A DNA stretch of 18,687 bases from Alphaproteobacteria bacterium UBA6347 (GTDB taxonomy: Bacteria; Pseudomonadota; Alphaproteobacteria; CAAGCB01; CAG-977), in assembly GCA_002440235.1 (NCBI GenBank), contig DJRZ01000047.1:4986-23672 (forward strand). The letters are read 5' to 3'. A program made the position numbers and the translations under genes. Below the pieces are notes generated by a model, which had not been told where the DNA came from, searched no databases, and saw nothing but the letters and a program-made list of their open reading frames with translations. This document shows, one piece after another, positions 1 to 8,025 of this stretch (the first letter of the stretch is position 1; each line of letters opens with the position of its first letter).

Positions 1-210
1 TCTACTGTGACATTTGACAATGTGCTTGCCCTTGATGAAAAAATCGGCACGCCCAACATCGCCGGCGCCAAAGTTTCCGCCAAGGTCGTCAAACAGACCC
101 GCGACGATACCGTTATCGTTTTCAAAAAGAAACGCCGTCAGGGCTATCGCCGTAAAAACGGTCATCGCCAGTATATCTCGATCGTCAAGATCACGGATAT
201 CGCCGAATAA
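1..210 (+). CDS. rplU: 50S ribosomal protein L21 (C-terminal part; 5' end outside window)
   Basis: The first 69 codons visible here encode the C-terminal two thirds of bacterial ribosomal protein L21, a 23S rRNA-binding protein of the large subunit. The sequence from VTFDNVLAL through the basic motif KKKRRQGYRRKNGHRQ to the end matches the L21 signature region. The family is usually just over 100 residues, so about 30 N-terminal residues lie upstream of the window. The reading frame is open from base 1, so the GTG at position 7 is an internal valine codon and not the start. The gene sits 28 bp upstream of the L27 gene, the standard bacterial L21-L27 pair. Its promoter is outside the window. 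Confidence 0.96.
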   Translation, partial: STVTFDNVLALDEKIGTPNIAGAKVSAKVVKQTRDDTVIVFKKKRRQGYRRKNGHRQYISIVKITDIAE

Positions 211-238
211 TCCACTTTAAGGTTTAAGGAGTTACACT

Positions 239-2734
<2,496 letters not shown>

Positions 2735-2735
2735 T

Positions 2736-3983
2736 ATGAAAGAACTGATGCTTTCCATGGCGAAAAGGGCGAAAGACTGCGCCCGCGTTCTGGCGACCGC
2801 GCCGACGGATCAAAAAAACAAGGCTTTGACCGCCGCCGCGAAACTGATCCGCGAACGATCGGACGCGATTCTGGCGGCGAACAAAGCCGATCTGGACGCC
2901 CTGCCCCCCGAAACGACGCCCGCGATGCGCGACCGCCTGCTGCTGACGCCCGAACGCGTCGCCGCCATGGCGAAAGGGGCGGACGAAATCGCCGCCCTGC
3001 CCGATCCCGTCGGACGCGTTCTGGCGGAATGGACGCGACCGAACGGATTGAAGATTTCCCGCGTGTCCGTTCCTTTGGGCGTCATCGGCGTCATTTACGA
3101 AAGCCGTCCGAACGTCACCGCCGACGCGGGGGCTTTGTGCTTCAAATCGGGCAACGCGGTCATTTTGCGCGGCGGATCGGAAGCTTTTCGTTCGTCGTCC
3201 GAAATCGCAAAGCTGATGCGCGCGGGATTGAAACAGGCGGGTCTGCCCGAAGACTGCGTCCAATTCGTGCCGACGACCGACCGCGCCGCGGTGGGCGAAC
3301 TGCTGAAACTGGACGAATACGTCGACGTCATCGTTCCGCGCGGCGGCGAATCGCTGATCCGGCGCATTACGAACGAAAGCAAAATTCCGCTGTTCAAGCA
3401 TTTGAACGGCATTTGCCACACCTACATTCATCGGGCGGCGGACGCGGACAAAGCCCGCAAAGTCGTCCTGAACGCGAAAATGCGGCGCACGGGAACGTGC
3501 AATTCGACCGAAACGATCCTGTGCGACGGGGCGGTTTCGAAAACGGTTCTGCCCGCCGTCGTCGGCGACTTGATTCAAGCGGGGTGCGAAGTGCGCGGCG
3601 ACGAGGCGGCGCGATCCCTCGATCCCCGCGTCAAACCCGCGACCGCCGAGGATTGGGACACCGAATACCTTGCCCCGATCGTGTCGGTCAAGGTCGTTGA
3701 AAACATCGACGAAGCGATCGACCACATCGCGCGGCACGGCTCGCACCACACGGAATCGATTTTGACCGAAGACGCGGCGGCGGCTGAAAAGTTTTTGAAT
3801 GAAGTCGACAGCGCGGTCGTGATAGTGAACGCGTCGACGCAGTTCTGCGACGGCGGCGAATTCGGCATGGGGGCGGAGATCGGCATCGCCACGGGACGTC
3901 TGCACGCCCGCGGTCCCGTCGGTTTGGAACAGTTGACGACTTTTAAATATCAGGTGCGCGGTGACGGTCAGACACGCCCGTAA
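2736..3983 (+). CDS. proA: Gamma-glutamyl phosphate reductase
   Basis: ProA reduces gamma-glutamyl phosphate to glutamate semialdehyde with NADPH, the second step of proline synthesis. It belongs to the aldehyde dehydrogenase superfamily. The 415-residue length matches the E. coli enzyme (417). Recognisable segments are GVIGVIYESRPNVT, the catalytic-cysteine motif RRTGTCNSTE with Cys255, and the C-terminal GAEIGIATGRLHARGPVGL. The ATG follows the proB stop by one base, which suggests coupled synthesis of two enzymes that share an unstable intermediate. The last 23 bases overlap nadD. Confidence 0.97.
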   Translation: MKELMLSMAKRAKDCARVLATAPTDQKNKALTAAAKLIRERSDAILAANKADLDALPPETTPAMRDRLLLTPERVAAMAKGADEIAALPDPVGRVLAEWTRPNGLKISRVSVPLGVIGVIYESRPNVTADAGALCFKSGNAVILRGGSEAFRSSSEIAKLMRAGLKQAGLPEDCVQFVPTTDRAAVGELLKLDEYVDVIVPRGGESLIRRITNESKIPLFKHLNGICHTYIHRAADADKARKVVLNAKMRRTGTCNSTETILCDGAVSKTVLPAVVGDLIQAGCEVRGDEAARSLDPRVKPATAEDWDTEYLAPIVSVKVVENIDEAIDHIARHGSHHTESILTEDAAAAEKFLNEVDSAVVIVNASTQFCDGGEFGMGAEIGIATGRLHARGPVGLEQLTTFKYQVRGDGQTRP

Positions 3984-4560
3984 AACGATCGGACTGCTGG
4001 GCGGATCGTTCAACCCCGCCCACGACGGTCACAGGTACATCAGCCTGCAGGCGTTAAAGCTGCTGGGCTTGGACGAAGTGTGGTGGCTGGTGTCGCCCCT
4101 GAACCCGCTGAAAGAAGCCAAAGACATGGCGTCTTACGAACGCCGCATCGCCGTCGCCGAACGGGTGTCGAACCACCCGCGTATCAAGGTGTCGCAAATT
4201 GAACGCGAGATCGGAACGCGCTACACCGCCGACACGCTGGAACGTCTGGCGGAACTGTATCCCGACGCGCGTTTCGTCTGGCTGATGGGGGCGGACAATC
4301 TGCTGGGGTTTCATCATTGGCGGCGGTGGCGGACGATCATGCGCACGGTTCCCGTTGCCGTTTTCGCCAGAAAGAATTATGCTTTGCGGGCGTTGTGCGG
4401 CAAAGCGGCGCGGCTGTACCGCCTGTATCGCAAATCGCCCGACGACGCCGACCGTCTGGCGTTTTCAAAACCGCCCGCGTGGGTGTTTTTGCCGATTCGC
4501 AAACACCCCGCGTCGGCGACGGAAATTCGAAACAAAGGGTTGTTTGAAATAGGAGATTGA
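3961..4560 (+). CDS. nadD: Nicotinate-nucleotide adenylyltransferase
   Basis: NadD adenylates nicotinate mononucleotide to deamido-NAD in NAD biosynthesis. The 199-residue protein shows the nucleotidyltransferase signature GGSFNPAHDGH at residues 14-24, the segment MGADNLLGFHHW, and near the C-terminus SATEIR at 185-190, the equivalent of the ISSTxIR nucleotide-binding motif. The start is GTG at 3961, the only reasonable in-frame initiator ahead of the fold, and it overlaps proA by 23 bp. It is followed after 4 bp by rsfS, the usual neighbour in Alphaproteobacteria. Confidence 0.94.
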   Translation: MTVRHARKTIGLLGGSFNPAHDGHRYISLQALKLLGLDEVWWLVSPLNPLKEAKDMASYERRIAVAERVSNHPRIKVSQIEREIGTRYTADTLERLAELYPDARFVWLMGADNLLGFHHWRRWRTIMRTVPVAVFARKNYALRALCGKAARLYRLYRKSPDDADRLAFSKPPAWVFLPIRKHPASATEIRNKGLFEIGD

Positions 4561-4564
4561 AATC

Positions 4565-5128
4565 ATGCCCGTTAAAAAATCCGACAAAACCGCTGAAAAA
4601 ACGGAAAAAACCAAAAAGACGGCTAAAACGGCGGTCAAAGCCGTCAAGGCTCAGGCTGAAAAACAGGTCGTCAAAGCGGCGAAAAAGGAAATCAAGAAAA
4701 CCGTCAAAAAAACGGTCAAGAAAATCCTGAAAGCCAAGGAAAAGAACGAAAAACTGCTGAAAAAAGCCGCGAAGCCCAAGGAAAACGCCGAAGGCAGAAA
4801 AATCGTCGACCTGATCGTCAAAACGCTGGAAGACGGCAAGGGCGAAGACATCGTCGTCATCAACCTGACGGGCAAAACCGCCATCGCCGACTATCTGATC
4901 GTCGCGACCGGTCGCGCGCCGCGCCACGTCACGGCTTTGGCGGAACAGGTGCAGCTGCGCCTGAAAAAGACGGGCGTTCCCGCGTCGATCGAAGGCGAAG
5001 ACGTCGGCGACTGGGTGATCGTGGACGCGGGCGACGTGATCGTTCACGTTTTCCACCCCGAAACGCGCGAACTCTATTGCATCGAAGAACTATGGGGCGA
5101 AGAAACGCCTCGCCGTTTGAAAAAGTAA
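4565..5128 (+). CDS. rsfS: Ribosome silencing factor RsfS with lysine-rich N-terminal tail
   Basis: RsfS binds L14 on the large subunit and blocks 30S-50S joining in starvation. The RsfS/Iojap domain occupies about residues 75-185, including DYLIVATGRAPRHVTALAE, GDWVIVDAGDVIVHVFHP and CIEELWGE. Most family members are only 105-150 residues. This one has 187 because residues 1-72 form a low-complexity tail with 28 lysines, mixed with Ala, Thr, Val and Glu, like a histone-H1-type or nucleic-acid-binding tail. An AGGAG at 4550-4554 supports the ATG before the tail, and the tail is in frame and continuous with the domain. The stop overlaps the rlmH start by one base. Confidence 0.93.
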   Translation: MPVKKSDKTAEKTEKTKKTAKTAVKAVKAQAEKQVVKAAKKEIKKTVKKTVKKILKAKEKNEKLLKKAAKPKENAEGRKIVDLIVKTLEDGKGEDIVVINLTGKTAIADYLIVATGRAPRHVTALAEQVQLRLKKTGVPASIEGEDVGDWVIVDAGDVIVHVFHPETRELYCIEELWGEETPRRLKK

Positions 5129-5586
5129 TGGACGTCGTCATCGCCGCCATCGGACACATGAAGCCGGGTCCGGAACTGGATTTGCTGTCAAGGTACGTCA
5201 AACAGACGCGCTGGAACGTCGTCGTGCGCGAATTCGAAGACAAAAAATCCGGTTCCGCCCTTGAACGCAAAAAGCGCGAGGGCGAGTTGTTGCTGTCCGC
5301 AGTTCCCGCGGGGGCGAAGATCGTCGTTTTGGACGAACGCGGCAAGATGACGGGGTCGGAGGCGTTCGCGCATAAACTGGGCGCGTGGCGGGACGAGGGC
5401 GTTCCCGCCGTCGCCTTTCTGATCGGCGGCGCGGACGGACACACAGACGAAATCCGGAAAAAGGCGGACTATCTGCTGGCGTTCGGGGAAATGACGTGGC
5501 CGCACATGCTGGCGCGCGTGATGCTGACCGAACAGATTTACCGCGCCAAAACGATTTTGGACGGTCACCCGTACCACCGCGCGTAA
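5128..5586 (+). CDS. rlmH: 23S rRNA pseudouridine-1915 N3-methyltransferase
   Basis: RlmH is a SPOUT-class enzyme that methylates pseudouridine 1915 in helix 69 of 23S rRNA. With the ATG at 5128 the protein has 152 residues, close to the E. coli length of 155. The SAM-binding knot motif FLIGGADG ends at residue 104. The C-terminus carries the family pattern MTWPHMLARVMLTEQIYRA followed by GHPYHRA. The start codon shares its A with the rsfS TAA stop (TAATG), indicating translational coupling. A longer frame beginning at a TTG at 5077 would add 17 residues with no family similarity and was not used. Confidence 0.95.
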   Translation: MDVVIAAIGHMKPGPELDLLSRYVKQTRWNVVVREFEDKKSGSALERKKREGELLLSAVPAGAKIVVLDERGKMTGSEAFAHKLGAWRDEGVPAVAFLIGGADGHTDEIRKKADYLLAFGEMTWPHMLARVMLTEQIYRAKTILDGHPYHRA

Positions 5587-5593
5587 AACGGGA

Positions 5594-5637
5594 AACGGAC
5601 GGTTTTTCCGGATTTATCAAAAACCGGTCGATCCGTT
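5594..5637. repeat. Inverted repeat between convergent rlmH and tRNA-Pro
   Basis: AACGGA (5594-5599) can pair with TCCGTT (5632-5637). Inside it, GGTTTTT (5601-5607) pairs with AAAAACC (5619-5625). The hairpin lies just after the rlmH stop and on the 3' side of the opposing tRNA gene, so it may stop transcription from either direction. The T-run lies within the stem and not after it, so this is not a textbook intrinsic terminator. Confidence 0.4.
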
Positions 5638-5683
5638 CAATCCGCCGCGGGGGCGTTTTCTTTAATTTCAGAGAATTTTATTT

Positions 5684-5760
5684 TGGTCGGGGCGACAGGA
5701 TTCGAACCTGCGACATTCTGCTCCCAAAGCAGACGCTCTACCAGGCTGAGCCACGCCCCG
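5684..5760 (-). tRNA. tRNA-Pro (anticodon UGG)
   Basis: Read on the minus strand, this 77-base stretch folds as a tRNA. The acceptor stem is CGGGGCG/CGCCCCG. The D-arm contains the GGCTCAGCCTGGTAGAGC segment. The anticodon stem TCTGC/GCAGA encloses the loop TTTGGGA with anticodon TGG. The T-arm contains GGTTCGAATCC. The 3' CCA is encoded at 5684-5686. It reads CCN proline codons. It begins 13 bp after the DUF192 gene stop on the same strand, so it may be processed from a shared transcript. Confidence 0.97.
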
Positions 5761-5773
5761 AACATCGGCGATA

Positions 5774-6274
5774 CTAGCGGGTCGCCGTTTGATTTTCAAG
5801 TTTAAAAAACGAATGTTCCACCGTGTCGCCGACTTTGATTCCCAAGCGTTCGGCAGCCCCCGCCTTTAATTCCAAAACGCCGGACACTTTGCGCGACGAA
5901 TAAATCACGTCGCGGGAAAACGGCACGGCGGATTCGGCGATCTCGTCGATTTTCCCGTTTTTCGCGATAAACAGCATATCCAGCGAAACGGGCGTGTTCG
6001 CCATCCACATCGTCATCACGCGGGCTTTGGGGAACAAAAACAGCATGCCTTCGCCGTCGCCGATTTGCGTTCTGTACATCAGCCCGCGTTCGCGTTTGGC
6101 GTTCGTGTCGGCGATTTCGACCGTCAACGAAACGGGATCGGATTTCCGACGCAAAACGCGCACGACCTGTTTGTCGAAAACGATTTCGCGGGATTCCTCC
6201 GCCCGCCGGGGACGGCACGCCGCCGCGGCGCAGACAATCACCAGCATCAAAAAAGCGACGGCGGCGCGTTTCAT
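5774..6274 (-). CDS. DUF192 family exported protein (probable lipoprotein)
   Basis: This 166-residue protein has an N-terminal hydrophobic signal (about residues 4-19) ending in a cysteine at position 20, preceded by alanines. This could be a weak lipobox. The rest is the DUF192 domain: the RGLMYRTQIGDGEGMLFLF segment, WMANTPVSLDMLFI and the C-terminal VLELKAGAAERLGIKVGD are family hallmarks. The molecular function of DUF192 is not established. I chose the ATG at 6274, with AGGA 11 bases upstream. A TTG at 6280 is nearer the AGGA and remains possible, adding two residues. The gene ends 13 bp before tRNA-Pro on the same strand. Confidence 0.85.
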   Translation of the reverse strand: MKRAAVAFLMLVIVCAAAACRPRRAEESREIVFDKQVVRVLRRKSDPVSLTVEIADTNAKRERGLMYRTQIGDGEGMLFLFPKARVMTMWMANTPVSLDMLFIAKNGKIDEIAESAVPFSRDVIYSSRKVSGVLELKAGAAERLGIKVGDTVEHSFFKLENQTATR

Positions 6275-6292
6275 TTTCAATCGGATCCTTTC

Positions 6293-6324
6293 AAAAAAGG
6301 CGAACCGCAGGGCGATCCGCCTTT
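6293..6324 (-). terminator. Hairpin terminator of the beta-repeat protein gene
   Basis: On the minus strand AAAGGCG pairs with CGCCTTT (plus-strand arms 6318-6324 and 6296-6302). A small CGC/GCG inner stem forms within the loop, and further T residues follow. It lies 10 bp after the stop of the 316-residue protein gene and just upstream of the DUF192 gene, so the two are probably separate transcripts. The plus-strand sequence after the hairpin is also T-rich, so it may act in both directions. Confidence 0.65.
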
Positions 6325-6334
6325 GTTTTTGACT

Positions 6335-7285
6335 TTATTTCGAAAACGGGGAATAGGTTTTCAGGCTGACGACCTTGTCCTTGTCCTTGTCCTTGTCTTT
6401 TTCCTTGTCCTTTTCTTTGGATTTGCCGTCTTTCGCGTCTTTGGCGTCCGTTTCGGGGGCGTCGCCCGTTTTTTCCTCAACGACCTCTTCGACGGCGTCT
6501 CCGTTCAGGTTCATGACCTCTTCGGGCGCGGTCGTCAGCGTGCGCGTATCCTTTGTCGCGGGAGAATTGAGCATCAGCTGCGACTGACCGTCGACCGTCG
6601 TCAGATCAACCGTCGCTTTGTTTTCGAAATCAAGGAACGTCAAAGCCGACGTCGCGGGCTGCGCTTTCAAAGCGACGGCGGAACCGACCGTTTCGGTCAA
6701 GGCGACGATCGACGAATCCCCCGACAGGTCGATGCTGGCGGTTTTGCCGTCGACGGTGATGCCGGCTTTGTTCGTGCTGACCATGTCGAACGCGGCTTCG
6801 CCCGACCCCGTCAAGCCCAGATAGATGTTGTTTTTCTTGGAATCGTCGGTAATGGAAACGGAACGCACGGAATCCGCCAGCCCCAAGCTGATTTTGCCGC
6901 CGTACACGTCCGTCATGGACAAAGACGCGTTTTTGCGGTCGACCGCCATCGCGGCGATGGGGAATTTATCCTTGTGCATCATGGCAAACGACGTCGTGTC
7001 GCCGTCCGCCGTCCAGACGCCGCGGATATTGCCCGACGAATCTTTCAGCAGGAAGACTTCGGCTTCGACGACGACGGGAATGCCCGCCTCCTCTTTGGAA
7101 ACGCCCTTGGCGGCGGCTTCGGCGTTCTGCGCGTCCGCCGGCTTCTGCTGGGCGAAAGCGGCGGCGTTCATCGTCGCGCCCGACAGCCCCGCGTAGGCGG
7201 CGAAGCAAAACAGCCCCAGCACGGAATATTTCAGCGTGCGGTACTTTCTTTCCAATTTTTGAATGCGTTGTTCCAAATCTTCCAT
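6335..7285 (-). CDS. Membrane-anchored beta-repeat protein with Lys-Asp/Glu tail (function unknown)
   Basis: The 316-residue product starts with a short charged coiled-coil segment (EDLEQRIQKLERKYR), then a hydrophobic segment at about residues 20-37 that may be a signal anchor or a signal peptide. The middle (about 70-240) is a series of short alternating strands with repeated D-G/D-x-S turns (KDSSGNIRG, TADGDTTS, TVDGKTAS), suggesting a solenoid or beta-rich stalk outside the cytoplasm. The C-terminus is acidic, then a Lys-Asp/Glu run (KSKEKDKEKDKDKDKDK). The ATG at 7285 has GAGGAG 7 bases upstream and was preferred over the longer frame opening at 7336. I do not recognise a named family. 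A possible promoter lies upstream at 7308-7336. Confidence 0.8.
   Translation of the reverse strand: MEDLEQRIQKLERKYRTLKYSVLGLFCFAAYAGLSGATMNAAAFAQQKPADAQNAEAAAKGVSKEEAGIPVVVEAEVFLLKDSSGNIRGVWTADGDTTSFAMMHKDKFPIAAMAVDRKNASLSMTDVYGGKISLGLADSVRSVSITDDSKKNNIYLGLTGSGEAAFDMVSTNKAGITVDGKTASIDLSGDSSIVALTETVGSAVALKAQPATSALTFLDFENKATVDLTTVDGQSQLMLNSPATKDTRTLTTAPEEVMNLNGDAVEEVVEEKTGDAPETDAKDAKDGKSKEKDKEKDKDKDKDKVVSLKTYSPFSK
6373..6420 (-). repeat. Imperfect hexamer tandem repeat inside a coding region
   Basis: Four perfect CCTTGT units (6373-6396 on the plus strand) are followed by degenerate units CTTTTT, CCTTGT, CCTTTT and CTTTGG. On the coding strand they spell alternating lysine and aspartate/glutamate codons at the protein C-terminus. 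The unit is two codons long, so slippage would change tail length without shifting the frame. Confidence 0.85.
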
Positions 7286-7307
7286 TGTGCGCTCCTCGGC
7301 TGGCAGG

Positions 7308-7336
7308 ATTTTCATTAAGCACAAAAATAGCGGCAA
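7308..7336 (-). promoter_or_regulatory. Candidate promoter of the beta-repeat protein gene
   Basis: On the minus strand TTGCCG (plus 7331-7336) is separated by 17 bases from GAAAAT (plus 7308-7313), about 22 bases before the ATG at 7285. The same TTGCC -35 core occurs in the candidate promoter before the GH13 gene. Each hexamer matches the consensus only in part, so this is a suggestion. Confidence 0.35.
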
Positions 7337-7375
7337 GTTCTTAATTATCTATGAAAATAAAGCCCGCGCGCGCCG

Positions 7376-7915
7376 TTATTTTTTCGGCGGCAGCCATTTT
7401 TTCACGGCGACGGCTTTGCCCGACTGCGACCGCAAAATCCGCGTTCCGCCGTCGGACGCCGCCGTTTTCAGCCGTTCGTCGCCCGTCGTTTTGCGCGCGT
7501 AGTAATCCGCCATCGCCGCAATGTCGATTTCCGATCCGCCGCCGGCGGCGAACGCCTCGGCATAGGGGGCGTGCGTCGAAATCAGACGACAGATGTAATC
7601 GGGGGAATACGCCCCGAACCGCGCCCAGATCGTCTGCAAAAAAGACTGCGTGCCGCGCGGCATCGACCGATACTGCAGGACGGGACGCTGAGAACCGTAG
7701 ATCCTGTACGAATTCGGTTCGACCGGACCGCGCTCCGTCGCCAGAAAAACGGCGGGAACGAAACGCTTTCCGCCCGTGACGGCGGCGTAGTACCCCTGCG
7801 CCAGATACATCAGGTACTGCATCTTCATCGGTTGCAGGTATTCCCCGTCGTTCAACGCCGTGTCCAGAAACCATTCCGCCACGTCAAAAACAGAATCCGC
7901 CGACGGTATTTCCAT
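7376..7915 (-). CDS. Panacea (SocA-like, DUF4065) domain protein, possible orphan antitoxin
   Basis: This 179-residue cytoplasmic protein resembles the Panacea/SocA-like domain. Features are VFDVAEWFLDTAL at the start, a PMKMQYLMYLAQGYYAA helix (family pattern KLQKLLYYAQGW), ATERGPVEPNSYRIYG (pattern GPVxxxxYxxY), and near the C-terminus STHAPYAEAF with DIAAMADYYARK. Proteins of this family act as antitoxins or as adaptors to proteases, as SocA does with ClpXP in Caulobacter. The ATG at 7915 has GGAG 8 bases upstream. The longer frame opening at 7957 lacks such a site. No toxin-like gene is adjacent: the upstream neighbour is a divergent envelope gene and the downstream neighbour is the beta-repeat protein. 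Confidence 0.75.
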   Translation of the reverse strand: MEIPSADSVFDVAEWFLDTALNDGEYLQPMKMQYLMYLAQGYYAAVTGGKRFVPAVFLATERGPVEPNSYRIYGSQRPVLQYRSMPRGTQSFLQTIWARFGAYSPDYICRLISTHAPYAEAFAAGGGSEIDIAAMADYYARKTTGDERLKTAASDGGTRILRSQSGKAVAVKKWLPPKK

Positions 7916-8025
7916 TGAAATCACTCCGAATTTCAGATAAAAGTAAAAAATGCGCAAGCTTTTTCAGAGCATTAGCGTTATCTGTTAAAAAAAAGGTTAA
8001 AGTCCGTCATTGGAGGGTGCTTTCG

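Noticed and set aside
5077..5127. Extended N-terminus for RlmH starting at a TTG
   Set aside because: The extra 17 residues duplicate the end of the rsfS coding region in another frame and match nothing in the RlmH family. The TAATG start at 5128 gives the normal length.
5642..5663. CGCC/GGCG hairpin followed by TTTTCTTT as a terminator for rlmH
   Set aside because: The stem is only four base pairs. The larger inverted repeat at 5594-5637 is the better candidate.
6373..6420. Short tandem repeats considered as a CRISPR remnant
   Set aside because: The 6-bp units have no spacers and lie in frame within a coding sequence.
7916..8025. Promoters in the divergent region between the Panacea and YdbH-like genes
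   Set aside because: TTGAAA (7915-7920) and several AT-rich hexamers are present, but no pair had both a good match and clear 16-18 base spacing, so no promoter feature was called.
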